Below are positions 1 through 8,394 of a DNA stretch of 34,795 bases, in pieces. The stretch's first letter is position 1, and the number at the start of each line of letters is the position of its first letter. Below the pieces are notes generated by a model, which ran no database searches, was not told the origin of the DNA, and worked only from the letters and a program-made list of their open reading frames with translations. Source of the DNA: UMGS1322 sp900550765 (GTDB taxonomy: Bacteria > Bacillota > Clostridia > Christensenellales > QALW01); the NCBI GenBank assembly GCA_958448705.1, contig CAUDEY010000022.1, forward strand, positions 1 to 34,795, written 5' to 3'. The position numbers and the translations under genes were made by a program.

Positions 1-181
1 GCCCATTCCACTTGTGAGCAATGATGAAAACAAATATGCTTCGCAGTGTATTTTTCCGATTCTCGGCGGCGGCGATGTGCTGGGGGCGGTTGTTGTTGCA
101 TCCAATGAGGAAAGCTTAAATGACATTGCTTATAAAAATGCGGAAACGGCAGCATATTTTTTAGGCTGTCAGGCAGAATAA
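1..181 (+). CDS. spoVT: SpoVT, C-terminal fragment (stage V sporulation transcription regulator)
   Basis: This is the last 59 residues of a gene that starts before the window; the frame begins at base 2 and ends with TAA at 179-181. The tail reads like the GAF-type sensor domain of SpoVT, with a core 'PILGGGDVLGAVVVAS' strand-turn-strand and a closing helix 'NAETAAYFLGCQAE'. SpoVT is a forespore regulator that has an AbrB-like DNA-binding N-terminus, which is not visible here. Assignment rests on the GAF-like tail plus context: in Bacillus spoVT sits next to yabM (spoVB-like) and yabN (mazG), which follow here on the opposite strand. A hairpin terminator follows immediately. Confidence 0.72.
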   Translation, partial: PIPLVSNDENKYASQCIFPILGGGDVLGAVVVASNEESLNDIAYKNAETAAYFLGCQAE

Positions 182-215
182 AAAAAGGCTGTAACTTTTG
201 TTACAGCCTTCTGTT
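182..215. terminator. Bidirectional intrinsic terminator between spoVT and hup
   Basis: An 11-bp perfect stem (185-195 pairs with 200-210) with a TTTT loop. The A-run at 181-186 gives a U-tract for the minus-strand hup transcript, and the CTT/CTGTTT stretch gives a weaker one for spoVT. It lies between two convergent stop codons. Confidence 0.85.
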
Positions 216-221
216 TCTCAA

Positions 222-494
222 TTATTGAATAGAATCTTTTAAAGCTTTGCCGGCTTTAAATACAACAGCCTTGCTTGCAGGAATCTGAATCGTCGCTCCT
301 GTAGCCGGATTTTTACCGGTTCTGGCGGCGCGCTCTTTTACTTCAAAAGAGCCAAAGCCCATAATCTGAACCTTTTCACCGTTTTTAAGAGCTTCTTCAA
401 TAAGCCCAAGAACAGCGTTTACCGCTTTTTCGGCGTCCTTTTTTGAAATCTCGTTTTTTGCAGCCAATGCGTTGATTAAATCTGCTTTGTTCAT
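222..494 (-). CDS. hup: HU family histone-like DNA-binding protein
   Basis: A 90-residue HU/IHF-family protein that binds and bends DNA as a dimer and compacts the nucleoid. It starts 'MNKADLINALAAKNEISKKD' and carries the family signature near residues 46-64, 'GFGSFEVKERAARTGKNP', followed by the 'ATGATIQIPASKAVVFKAGK' arm and C-terminal strand. A longer reading from a TTG at 509 would begin inside the ribosome-binding site, so I take the ATG at 494, which has GGAGG eight bases before it. It has its own strong promoter upstream (561-589) and is separated from mazG by about 170 bases, matching the hup/mazG proximity seen in other Firmicutes. Full length for the family, with no anomalies. Confidence 0.95.
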   Translation of the reverse strand: MNKADLINALAAKNEISKKDAEKAVNAVLGLIEEALKNGEKVQIMGFGSFEVKERAARTGKNPATGATIQIPASKAVVFKAGKALKDSIQ

Positions 495-560
495 TTTTAA
501 TTCCTCCAAATAAATTGAAAATTATTCACTAACACCATAAAGTGATTAGTCACTGATCCA

Positions 561-589
561 ATATTAGCACATTTTCATTCAAATGTCAA
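561..589 (-). promoter_or_regulatory. Sigma-A promoter of hup, with extended -10
   Basis: Read on the minus strand: TTGACA (-35, at 584-589), 17-base spacer, TAATAT (-10, at 561-566) preceded by TGC, an extended -10 element. It lies 66 bases before the hup ATG. The leader between holds an imperfect dyad (AGTGATTAGTCACT, about 541-554) that could be an operator; this is inference. Confidence 0.75.
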
Positions 590-668
590 CACTGGTCTTA
601 ATAAAAACACATAAATTTTGCATATGCTTTGAATAAAATGTTGCCAAATCCTACTTTTTTGTGTTTTT

Positions 669-2030
669 TTATTTACCGTATATATTTTCAGAAGAGATCG
701 GACGCTGTTTCTCCGCCGTATTTTTTTCAGCGGTTTCAAAGGCCTTGATAAATTCCTGTGTTTTTTGAAAAAGTGCCAATTCAGGATGAACACCCTTCTT
801 ACGGCAGAGAATTACTGCTTTGAAAAGAATCTCCCCCAAAATCCGTTCGGGATCGTTTTGTTCTTCCAACCGGGAAAGACTTTCGGTAATATCGTTTATA
901 GTCTTTTCCGCATCCGGATCGTTTATACCTGCTTTTAGCGCTTTATACTGTATTTTTTCGGCATACGCCAAAGCCGGAAGAATTTTAGGTACATCCCGCA
1001 TGACTTCCCCAAAGGAATGCAGATCTTTTTCTTTTCTTTTTTGTTCCTCCCACGCATTGTTAATCTCTGGGGATTGCTGGCAGCCGGTAAAAACCTCAGG
1101 ATGACGGCGGATCATTTTTTTGCATATGGCGTCTGTTACATCGTTAAAATTGAATTCTCCGCATTTTTTTCCGATCTGGGCGTGAAAAGCTACCTGAAAA
1201 AGTACGTCTCCCAATTCGTCATATAAACTGTAAAAATCCTCTTTATCGATAGCATCAGCTACCTCATAGGCTTCCTCTATTAAGTAGGGACGCAGGCTTT
1301 TATGTGTCTGCACGGAATCCCATGGACAGCCGTTTGGGCCGCATAAAATTTCAAGAATCTGCAAAAGATGACGACAAGTATACTTATAAACCTCGGTTAG
1401 TTTTACCTTTTTTAAAAAAATACTGGTGGTATGATCATAGGTTTTCTGCCTGTCAAGCATAAAAAGAGGAAACCGAAGAGCACAACCCCTGCCGTCCTCG
1501 TCTTCAGTATAAAAATCAATTAAAAAATCATCACCGTAGATTTCCGAAAGAATACATTTCAGCTCGCCGGCATTCAAGCGGGAGTCAATACAGACGATCA
1601 TATTGTTTTCCTCCGAAGAGGGAAGGGTACCTTCCAAAATTTGCCGGCATGTAAAATCAGCGCGTACAGCGGGCACTTTTAAATATGCTGCGGCGCAGTC
1701 AGCTAACGAACTGCCAGGTAAAATTTCTATTTCTTCGGGATCCAAAAGAGCTACTGAAGTATCATCTAACGCGGAGCCGTGAACCAGATAGCAGCATTCC
1801 TCCGCGCGCCTTAATTCTGTACAGATCAGCTGGTTCAGCGTATCAAAATCCTGAGCGCTTTCGTATAGAGCATCAAAAGTACGGTATAAAATACCGTTTC
1901 TTTTTAGAAAAACGGCAAGAGGCATTTTTTCTGTACGAAGAAAAACTGTTTGGGCATTTTTTATTTTCTCAAAGGCTGCCAAAGAAAGATTCTCTGCTTT
2001 TCCTGCACCAGTACCGATGACTGTTATCAT
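669..2030 (-). CDS. mazG: MazG-family NTP pyrophosphohydrolase fused to SAM-methylase-like domain (YabN type)
   Basis: A 453-residue two-domain protein. Residues 1 to about 215 resemble a tetrapyrrole (corrin/porphyrin) methylase fold, opening 'MITVIGTGAGKAENLSLAAF' with the glycine-rich strand typical of it. Residues about 220-430 are MazG, which hydrolyses NTPs to NMP and pyrophosphate. The first MazG motif is intact ('GCPWD', then 'LIEEAYEVADAI' and 'YDELGDVLFQVAFH', giving the EExxE...ExxD metal site). The second repeat keeps the helix ('ILGEILFKAVILCRKKG') but lacks the usual ExxD. This layout matches Bacillus YabN (somewhat longer there). The gene follows the spoVB-like gene by two bases, with GGAG before the ATG, so the two are cotranscribed. 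The methylase half has no known substrate. Confidence 0.9.
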   Translation of the reverse strand: MITVIGTGAGKAENLSLAAFEKIKNAQTVFLRTEKMPLAVFLKRNGILYRTFDALYESAQDFDTLNQLICTELRRAEECCYLVHGSALDDTSVALLDPEEIEILPGSSLADCAAAYLKVPAVRADFTCRQILEGTLPSSEENNMIVCIDSRLNAGELKCILSEIYGDDFLIDFYTEDEDGRGCALRFPLFMLDRQKTYDHTTSIFLKKVKLTEVYKYTCRHLLQILEILCGPNGCPWDSVQTHKSLRPYLIEEAYEVADAIDKEDFYSLYDELGDVLFQVAFHAQIGKKCGEFNFNDVTDAICKKMIRRHPEVFTGCQQSPEINNAWEEQKRKEKDLHSFGEVMRDVPKILPALAYAEKIQYKALKAGINDPDAEKTINDITESLSRLEEQNDPERILGEILFKAVILCRKKGVHPELALFQKTQEFIKAFETAEKNTAEKQRPISSENIYGK

Positions 2031-2032
2031 AC

Positions 2033-3700
2033 TTACTCCATGGGGCGTATGACGCCAATTTTTATAAATAATTTTTCTAATTTCTTTCCGCCGGGCATCA
2101 GCTGAAGATCGTTTCTATCAAACACTTTAAAGAGAATCAAACCGGCAAAATAAGCAATAGCTGCTGCAAGAATAATAGCTGCCGCAATAATTTTTGCAAG
2201 AGCACCGCCGGCAGCAAGCTGTACCGAAAACAATGCCTTCATGCCGTAAATCACACCGGCCATAACGGCAGCAGCCCCCAGAGGCCGAAGAATCATCTTT
2301 TTTAAATCCAGTCTTGTTCTGGCATGTTTGCGTACAAAAATAATATCCAGCACAGCAGCAATGCCATAGCAAACTACCGTTCCGATCGGTACGCCGGTCA
2401 TTCCGATCTTTGGATTGGGTATAAGAAGAAGGTTTAAGAAGATTTTTACCGCCATACCGATAGCCAAATTGATTACCGGAATACTTACTTTGCCCATTCC
2501 CTGCAGAATACCCGCGGCAGTTTGAATAACAGAAAGAAAGAGTACGCCAACGGCCAGAATTTGCAAAAAGCCTGCTGTCATGGCTATTTTTTCATCGGCA
2601 GTAAGAGTAATAGATCCATAGGTTTTCGTTTCATAGGTATAAAGCAGTAAAAGAATCTCTCGTGCCATGGCAAAAAAACCAACAGAACAGGGCAGACCGA
2701 TAACCATGGAAAGCTTGAGCCCTGTTTTAGAAATGCGGCGAACTTCTTTTTTCCCGTTGGGCGTAGCCAGCGCGTCACTGATTGCGGGTACAAGTGCCAT
2801 AGAAAGCGCCACAGTCAGCACTGTGGGCAGATTAATCAAGGTACCGCAATCGCTTTTCAGATAGCCGTAAAGTGCGTCAATATATTCTGAAACATATCCG
2901 AAATTCTGCTGTAGAATAGATTTTACCATAACCGAATCGATAGCGTCCACCAATGGCTTTACGGCACCGCCGATCGTCATGGGAATAGCAATTTGCAGCA
3001 GCCGCTTCATAACAAGGCGCGAAGATTTTTGAATTTTTGATTGTTCTAACCGTGAAAAGATCTTCTTTTTGTCTTTTTGATAGAGGATAAAAATTACAAG
3101 AAATGCTGCTGCTTCGGATATGGTAATGCCGAACAGCGCACCGGCCGCACCCATGATGTAGTCATATTTGTTATACCAAGAGATCGCAAAATAAAAACCG
3201 GCTATAAGTTTTATTAATTGCTCCACCAGCTGCGTAATCGCGGTGGGATTCATGTTCTGCATGCCTTGATAATATCCGCGGAAAGCGGAAAGAACCGATA
3301 CAAAAAAGAGAGAAAGTGAGATGGCTGCGATTGGTTCCCAGGAATCAATTTTTAATACGCCTGCAATTGCGGGAGCGCCGATAAGCATCAGTGCAGAGGT
3401 AGCAACGCCGATAATGGTAAGAATTTTTAAAGAAGAACGGAACACCCGGTGTGCCCCATTAAAATTGCCTTTACTGCGTTGTTCGGCTACCATTTTAGAA
3501 ATTGCTGTGGGAATACCGGAAGTAGAGAATATCAATAAAAAAGTATAAATGGGATATACTGCGGAATAAACGCCCATTGTTTCTTCGCCAACGATATGAC
3601 GCAGCGGAATTTTATATACAGCGCCGATAATTTTACAGATCAGCCCCGCGGCTGCCAGAATAAACGCGCCGTTTAAAAAGGATTTCTTTTTGTCAGACAT
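2033..3700 (-). CDS. MOP/MATE-superfamily lipid flippase, SpoVB/YabM family
   Basis: A 555-residue polytopic inner-membrane protein with about 14 hydrophobic segments. It begins 'KKSFLNGAFILAAAGLICKI' followed by 'GAVYKIPLRHIVGEETMGVY', the N-terminal signature of the SpoVB/polysaccharide-biosynthesis flippase family, and ends in a short basic tail. Relatives move lipid-linked precursors such as lipid II or O-antigen units across the membrane; SpoVB itself serves spore cortex synthesis. Next to mazG and spoVT, the position equals Bacillus yabM, a SpoVB paralogue, so I leave the symbol open. The start has GAGGTG six bases upstream and a sigma-A promoter at 3733-3761. It forms an operon with mazG. 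Confidence 0.87.
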   Translation of the reverse strand: MSDKKKSFLNGAFILAAAGLICKIIGAVYKIPLRHIVGEETMGVYSAVYPIYTFLLIFSTSGIPTAISKMVAEQRSKGNFNGAHRVFRSSLKILTIIGVATSALMLIGAPAIAGVLKIDSWEPIAAISLSLFFVSVLSAFRGYYQGMQNMNPTAITQLVEQLIKLIAGFYFAISWYNKYDYIMGAAGALFGITISEAAAFLVIFILYQKDKKKIFSRLEQSKIQKSSRLVMKRLLQIAIPMTIGGAVKPLVDAIDSVMVKSILQQNFGYVSEYIDALYGYLKSDCGTLINLPTVLTVALSMALVPAISDALATPNGKKEVRRISKTGLKLSMVIGLPCSVGFFAMAREILLLLYTYETKTYGSITLTADEKIAMTAGFLQILAVGVLFLSVIQTAAGILQGMGKVSIPVINLAIGMAVKIFLNLLLIPNPKIGMTGVPIGTVVCYGIAAVLDIIFVRKHARTRLDLKKMILRPLGAAAVMAGVIYGMKALFSVQLAAGGALAKIIAAAIILAAAIAYFAGLILFKVFDRNDLQLMPGGKKLEKLFIKIGVIRPME

Positions 3701-3732
3701 GAAAACACCTCAAAATATTTTTCATAGTAACG

Positions 3733-3761
3733 ATTATATAACTTTTTTGCGTTTATGTAAA
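3733..3761 (-). promoter_or_regulatory. Sigma-A promoter of the spoVB-like/mazG operon
   Basis: Minus strand: TTTACA (3756-3761), 17-base spacer, TATAAT (3733-3738). It diverges from the mnmE promoter; the two -35 boxes are only 12 bases apart, so polymerases on the two could interfere. Confidence 0.75.
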
Positions 3762-3773
3762 TAAAATAATCGT

Positions 3774-3803
3774 TTGCCACTATAGGCTGTTCTGTATTAT
3801 AAT
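3774..3803 (+). promoter_or_regulatory. Sigma-A promoter of mnmE-mnmG-rsmG
   Basis: TTGCCA (3774-3779), 18-base spacer, perfect TATAAT (3798-3803). The mnmE ATG follows 27 bases later, with GGGAG at 3821-3825 as the ribosome site, so the leader is short. Confidence 0.75.
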
Positions 3804-3830
3804 ATTTTAAACAAAGAACAGGGAGAAAAT

Positions 3831-5156
3831 ATGAAAGAAACAATAGCAGCAATCGCAACACCCACAGGGAAAGGCGGCATTGCAATTATCCGTATCAGCG
3901 GGCCGGAAGCCCATACCTGCCTAAAAAAAATATTTTTTAAAGAAACTACGGAAATGCGTAAAATGTATTACGGCGGCATTTATGATGGCGATGTATTATT
4001 GGATCAGTGCCTGTGCGTCCTTTTTGAGGAGGGAGCTTCTTATACCGGAGAAAAAACCGCAGAGATCCACTGCCACGGCGGCTATGCCGCGGCGCGGGAT
4101 ATTTTGGATGCCGTACTGAAACACGGTGCACGTTTGGCACAGAATGGGGAGTTTACGAAACGTGCCTTTTTAAACGGAAAATTGGATCTTTCCCAAGCGG
4201 AAGCTGTGGGGGACATGATTGAAGCGGATACACAAAGCGCATCCCGTGCTGCAGCTAAGTTGCTCAGCGGTGAATTGGGAAAGCAGATTTCCGGCTTTCA
4301 GGAAATCTTGAAAGAACTGCTTGCCGAAGTAGAAGCCGGTATTGATTATCCCGATGAAATTGATGAACAGCATACCGCGGCTACGATCCATGCACGTATA
4401 AAAGAAATGCTTCCGCAGATCGACTTGCTTCTTTCCAGTTATTCCCGCGGCAGACTTGTGAAGGATGGATTGGCAGTATGTATTATCGGTAAACCAAATG
4501 CAGGAAAATCTTCCTTGCTCAATGCCTTGTGCGGCTGGGAACGCGCCATTGTTACACCGATTGCCGGTACTACCAGAGATACGCTGCATGAGGTGCTGGA
4601 GATTTCCGGCGTGAAAGTGCATTTGTTTGATACTGCCGGTATACGGCAAAGCGAAGACACCATTGAAAAGGTCGGAATTGAGCGCTCCTATATAACGGCT
4701 AAAGAGAGCGACGTCATTCTCTGCATTATCGACGCTGCAGAAAAAGAAGATCTTTCTTGGCTGAAAGAACAGGAATTTTTAAAAAAGAAACAAGGTATCT
4801 TTCTGTTTAATAAAAGCGACATAGCGGCAGCGCCGCCGCTTGCATTGCCTTTTCCCTGGCCGCAGGTAGAAGTTAGTGTAAAAACAGGGCAGGGAATGGA
4901 AAAAGTTATACAGTTTTTAGAACAATGTACCTCTGAAAGTGAAAGTGCCTCGGCACTGACGATCACCTCACTGCGTCATTTTGAAGCATTGAAAGCGGCA
5001 AAAAAAGCTTTGACCAGCTGCCTGGAAGACATGCCTCCGGATATTCTCAGTATTGATTTAACGGAGGCCTGGATGCAATTGGGCAGGATAACAGGACAAA
5101 ATGTTACCGAGGATATCATTGAGCATATTTTTGAAAAATTTTGTGTAGGAAAATAA
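3831..5156 (+). CDS. mnmE: tRNA uridine-5-carboxymethylaminomethyl modification GTPase MnmE
   Basis: A 441-residue GTPase that, with MnmG, adds the (carboxymethyl)aminomethyl group at C5 of the wobble uridine (U34) of certain tRNAs. The N-terminal formyl-THF-binding domain opens 'MKETIAAIATPTGKGGIAII'; a helical domain embeds the Ras-like G domain with G1 'GKPNAGKS' at 220-227, 'GTTRD' switch, 'DTAG' at about 267 and 'NKSD'. It closes with 'FCVGK', the C-terminal CxGK motif whose Cys438 is functionally essential in the family. Length is close to the roughly 450-460 typical. First gene of a three-gene operon; mnmG starts two bases after its stop. It usually follows jag/yidC; here it diverges from a spoVB-like gene. 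Confidence 0.97.
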   Translation: MKETIAAIATPTGKGGIAIIRISGPEAHTCLKKIFFKETTEMRKMYYGGIYDGDVLLDQCLCVLFEEGASYTGEKTAEIHCHGGYAAARDILDAVLKHGARLAQNGEFTKRAFLNGKLDLSQAEAVGDMIEADTQSASRAAAKLLSGELGKQISGFQEILKELLAEVEAGIDYPDEIDEQHTAATIHARIKEMLPQIDLLLSSYSRGRLVKDGLAVCIIGKPNAGKSSLLNALCGWERAIVTPIAGTTRDTLHEVLEISGVKVHLFDTAGIRQSEDTIEKVGIERSYITAKESDVILCIIDAAEKEDLSWLKEQEFLKKKQGIFLFNKSDIAAAPPLALPFPWPQVEVSVKTGQGMEKVIQFLEQCTSESESASALTITSLRHFEALKAAKKALTSCLEDMPPDILSIDLTEAWMQLGRITGQNVTEDIIEHIFEKFCVGK

Positions 5157-5157
5157 C

Positions 5158-7032
5158 ATGGAGTATATCGGAGGAAAATTTGATATTGTCGTTGCCGGAG
5201 CCGGACATGCCGGCTGTGAGGCAGCTCTTGCCTGTGCGCGTATGGGCTTGAAAACCTTATTGCTTACGCTTACCAAAGATGCCGTGGCGTTTATGCCGTG
5301 CAACCCGGCTATTGGCGGCACCAGCAAGGGCCATCTTGTACGAGAAATCGACGCGTTAGGCGGTCAAATGGGCATCAGCGCCGATCAGACTGCACTGCAG
5401 ATGAAGATGCTTAATACCAGCAAGGGACCTGCAGTACACTCGCTGCGCTGTCAGGCGGATAAAATGGCCTATCAGCTTTTTATGCGCAAAGTATTGGAAG
5501 AGCAGGAACAGCTTAGCTTAAAGCAAGATGAAGTTTCCGATATCCTGACGAAAAATGGCTGTGTTACAGGAGTAAAAACTGCAATGGGTGCGATTTATGA
5601 AGCGCAGGCCGTTGTTATTGCCGCAGGAGTATATTTAAAGAGCAGGATTATTACCGGGGAATGGGAGCGCGCATGCGGCCCTTCCGGGTTTGTAAACGCC
5701 AGATTCCTTTCGGATTCTATAAAAGCTTTGGGAATTCCTCTGCAACGATTTAAAACGGGAACCCCTGCCCGCGTGGATGGCAACACATTAGATTATGAAA
5801 AAATGGAAGAACAATGGGGGGAAAATGTTCCGTACAGCTTTTCTTTTTTGTCCAAAGAAGCTGTGCAGTCGCCGCGTCCCTGTTATTTAACATATACCAA
5901 TGAAAAAACACATAAAATCATATTGGAGAACTTACACCGCTCGCCGATGTACAGCGGAAATATCAAAGGTACCGGTACCCGGTATTGTCCCAGCATTGAG
6001 GATAAAATCGTAAAATTTTCAGATAAGCCGCGGCACCAGCTGTTTGTGGAGCCGGAGGGACTCTATACTACCGAAATGTATCTGCAGGGGCTTTCTTCTT
6101 CTTTACCGGCGGAGGTACAGCTGGAGATGATCCATACGATTCCAGGCCTGGAGCAAGCGGAAATGGTACGTCCCGGTTACGCGATTGAATATGATTGCAT
6201 CGATCCGACAGCACTCTTTCCTACGTTGGGCGTTAAAGATATAAAAGGGCTGTATTGCGCAGGACAGATTAACGGTTCCTCCGGATATGAAGAAGCAGCC
6301 GCCCAGGGATTGCTGGCGGGGATTAATGCCGCTCTTTTTGTCAAAGAACAGGAGCCGTTGATTCTTTCCCGAGCAGAGAGCTATATTGGCGTTTTAGTGG
6401 ATGATTTGACGATAAAAGGTACCAATGAGCCGTATCGGATGATGACCTCACGCGCAGAATTCCGTTTGAAGCTGCGGCAGGATAATGCCGACCTGCGCTT
6501 GACGCCGATTGGAAGACGCATAGGTTTAGTGGATGAAAAGCACTATGCTGCTTTTTTAGAAAAAACGGCCAGGCAAGAGAAAGCCGCAAGGCAGCTGAGA
6601 GCTATAAAACCTTCTTTTGAGCAAACAAAAGCGCTGTTTGCAGCGAAGAAGTTGGAAGAACCCCCGGGACCGCTCAGCGGTGAAGAACTGTTGCGGCGAA
6701 AGGAATTTTGTTACCGTGACCTGCAAAATGTTTTGCCTGCTCTCATAGAATTAGAGGACAGCGAAGCAGTAACGGTAGAAACCGATATAAAATATGAAGG
6801 GTATTTAAAAAAACAAGAAATACAGATTGCGCAAATGCAGAAGCTTGAAAAAAAACTGCTGCCGGACGATATAGATTATTCTGCGATTTTGGGCCTGCGG
6901 TTAGAAGCACGGCAAAAGCTGACAAAGCAGAGGCCGGTTTCAATTGGTCAGGCAAGCCGAATTAGTGGGGTTTCGCCGGCAGATATTGCCGTACTGCTGG
7001 TGGCACTGGAGAAGGGAGCGGAACATGGATGA
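5158..7032 (+). CDS. mnmG: tRNA uridine-5-carboxymethylaminomethyl modification enzyme MnmG (GidA)
   Basis: A 624-residue FAD-binding partner of MnmE in U34 tRNA modification. The N-terminal dinucleotide fold is 'FDIVVAGAGHAGCEAALA' (residues 8-25; an Ala replaces the usual second Gly). The conserved 'PCNPAIGGTSKGHLVREIDA' block follows, then 'RFKTGTPARVDG', the 'YCPSIEDKIVKF' motif and the C-terminal 'TSRAEFRLKLRQDNADLRL' block. The helical tail, 'DIDYSAILGLRLEARQKL', binds MnmE/tRNA in relatives. The start is one base beyond the mnmE stop and is translationally coupled (GTAGGAAAATAACATG). The last codons overlap the rsmG start by eight bases. Normal length. Confidence 0.97.
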   Translation: MEYIGGKFDIVVAGAGHAGCEAALACARMGLKTLLLTLTKDAVAFMPCNPAIGGTSKGHLVREIDALGGQMGISADQTALQMKMLNTSKGPAVHSLRCQADKMAYQLFMRKVLEEQEQLSLKQDEVSDILTKNGCVTGVKTAMGAIYEAQAVVIAAGVYLKSRIITGEWERACGPSGFVNARFLSDSIKALGIPLQRFKTGTPARVDGNTLDYEKMEEQWGENVPYSFSFLSKEAVQSPRPCYLTYTNEKTHKIILENLHRSPMYSGNIKGTGTRYCPSIEDKIVKFSDKPRHQLFVEPEGLYTTEMYLQGLSSSLPAEVQLEMIHTIPGLEQAEMVRPGYAIEYDCIDPTALFPTLGVKDIKGLYCAGQINGSSGYEEAAAQGLLAGINAALFVKEQEPLILSRAESYIGVLVDDLTIKGTNEPYRMMTSRAEFRLKLRQDNADLRLTPIGRRIGLVDEKHYAAFLEKTARQEKAARQLRAIKPSFEQTKALFAAKKLEEPPGPLSGEELLRRKEFCYRDLQNVLPALIELEDSEAVTVETDIKYEGYLKKQEIQIAQMQKLEKKLLPDDIDYSAILGLRLEARQKLTKQRPVSIGQASRISGVSPADIAVLLVALEKGAEHG

Positions 7033-7771
7033 GCTTTTGGATATGATTGATGCTTCGTTTCAGCGGAACAGCATCTGCCTGAGCCCCCGGCAGAAAGAGC
7101 AGTTTAAGATTTACTGCACATTTTTGCTGGAATACAACAAAAAGGTCAATTTAACTGCCTTGACGCAAAAGCAGGAAATTATCGATATGCATTTTATCGA
7201 TAGCCTTGCCGCTATGCATTTACCGGAACTAATTCCCAATGCCATCTGTGCCGACATCGGTACAGGGGCTGGTTTTCCGGGGGTACCTTTGGCGATTGCG
7301 CGGCCGGATATTCAGGTGGCACTGATTGATTCTTTAAAAAAAAGATTGATTTTTTTAGATGAATTAAAGAGCAGGCTGGGGTTGAGTAATATCAATACAA
7401 TACATGGCCGAAGTGAAGATTTGGCACATACAAAAGGACTGCGTGAAAACTTTGACTGTGTCTTTTCACGGGCAGTAGCAAGAATGAATGTACTGAGTGA
7501 ATATGTTTTGCCTTTTGTAAAAACGGGCGGGTATATGCTTGCATGGAAAGGGCCTGCCTTTGCACAGGAGCTGGAAGAAGCAAAAAATGCGCTGATGGAG
7601 TTGGGCGCCGCGGCAGAAAAAATATATACTGCAGATTTAGAGAACCGGCAGCATTTTATTATAGCAGTAAAAAAAACAAAAGCAATGCAGAAGAAATACC
7701 CACGCAGGCTGGAACGCCTAAAAGAAAGCCACTGTAAAATGATGTTTGACTTTATATCTGCTTTTTGGTAG
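7025..7771 (+). CDS. rsmG: 16S rRNA (guanine-N7) methyltransferase RsmG (GidB)
   Basis: A 248-residue SAM-dependent methyltransferase that makes m7G at position 527 (E. coli numbering) of 16S rRNA; its loss gives low-level streptomycin resistance in other bacteria. It shows 'CADIGTGAGFPGVPLAIARP' (SAM motif I), 'VALIDSLKKRLIFLDEL' (motif II) and 'VFSRAVARMNVLSEYVLPF'. I take the ATG at 7025 rather than the longer upstream reading: it has GGAGAAGGGAGCGGAAC before it and gives the family N-terminus. It overlaps the end of mnmG by eight bases (ATGGATGA), so it is coupled. A promoter for the next gene is embedded in its final codons. Confidence 0.96.
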   Translation: MDELLDMIDASFQRNSICLSPRQKEQFKIYCTFLLEYNKKVNLTALTQKQEIIDMHFIDSLAAMHLPELIPNAICADIGTGAGFPGVPLAIARPDIQVALIDSLKKRLIFLDELKSRLGLSNINTIHGRSEDLAHTKGLRENFDCVFSRAVARMNVLSEYVLPFVKTGGYMLAWKGPAFAQELEEAKNALMELGAAAEKIYTADLENRQHFIIAVKKTKAMQKKYPRRLERLKESHCKMMFDFISAFW

Positions 7772-7774
7772 AAT
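7746..7774 (+). promoter_or_regulatory. Sigma-A promoter for the gene at 7812
   Basis: TTGACT (7746-7751), 17-base spacer, TAGAAT (7769-7774). The -10 box includes the TAG stop codon of rsmG. The position would give a leader of about 30 bases before the ATG at 7812. Confidence 0.7.
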
Positions 7775-7811
7775 ATAGTTGTTACTTGAGTCAATTGTGA
7801 GGTAAATAAAA

Positions 7812-8354
7812 ATGATTTTTACATTAGGTACTACGGATGTACGCACTAAAACCTATAATAATTATGATGCCTTGGAGCGGGATCTGCTGCTGTGCGAGGC
7901 CGGCAGTGTTTTTGCCGGGCAGAAAAAAGGTACCGAAAATGCGTGGAACATGATCGCGGTGACGGATCCGGATTCCGGTGAATATTTTGGCCTTGGGCTT
8001 TTAACCGCAACGAATAAGGAACCACATATTCTTTCTACCGAGAATAATATGCTTTTTGTCGGCGCGGATAATTTTGTAGTTGCTTTTGATATCGCAGCAA
8101 GACAGGTACGCTCTATTATCCCTATGCCCAGTGATTTTGTTGACTTTTTTTATATTGCAAACAAAGGCATGGTATTTATGGTGCATAAAAAGGGCGTTAT
8201 CGTAAAGGATGATGAAGCGCAGGATATCTGGCGTGTTTCCAGAGGTAATATGTCAGGGTATTCCTTGGAAAAAAATTTGTTTGTGATGGAGCTTGCTTCA
8301 GGAAGAACGGTAGCTTTTAAAATAAGCAACGGCAAAGAAGTAAATTTTAAATAG
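7812..8354 (+). CDS. Uncharacterised protein, beta-rich, possible beta-propeller fragment
   Basis: I do not recognise this 180-residue protein. It has no signal peptide or membrane segment and is probably cytosolic. From about residue 68 the sequence falls into three blade-like units: 'EPHILSTENNMLFVGADNFV' leading to an 'AFDIAARQVRSI' strand, then 'FFYIANKGMVFMVHKKGVIV' with 'DIWRV', then 'SLEKNLFVMELASGRTVAF'. Each resembles a WD/PQQ-type blade, but three are too few for a closed propeller. It starts with ATG and GAGGT nine bases before, has its own promoter overlapping rsmG and its own terminator after. Downstream is an ABC exporter. No role can be assigned. Confidence 0.75.
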   Translation: MIFTLGTTDVRTKTYNNYDALERDLLLCEAGSVFAGQKKGTENAWNMIAVTDPDSGEYFGLGLLTATNKEPHILSTENNMLFVGADNFVVAFDIAARQVRSIIPMPSDFVDFFYIANKGMVFMVHKKGVIVKDDEAQDIWRVSRGNMSGYSLEKNLFVMELASGRTVAFKISNGKEVNFK

Positions 8355-8364
8355 CAAAAAACAG

Positions 8365-8394
8365 CGAACTCAATTTTTCGAGTTCGTTATTTTA
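8365..8394 (+). terminator. Intrinsic terminator after the gene at 8354
   Basis: CGAACTC (8365-8371) pairs with GAGTTCG (8380-8386) around an eight-base loop, followed by TTATTTTAT. The stem is modest at 7 bp, so some read-through into the ABC genes is plausible; I see no separate promoter in the 25 bases before the next ATG. Confidence 0.7.

Noticed and set aside
541..560. AGTGATTAGTCACT dyad in the hup leader as a regulator operator
   Set aside because: The palindrome is imperfect and short; kept only as a remark under the promoter.
4170..4966. Minus-strand frames under mnmE, one of 159 codons
   Set aside because: They are shadows of the conserved mnmE frame, with no family resemblance or start signals.
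7312..7794. A 160-codon minus-strand frame under rsmG
   Set aside because: It lies opposite conserved RsmG motifs and the 7746 promoter; no ribosome site.
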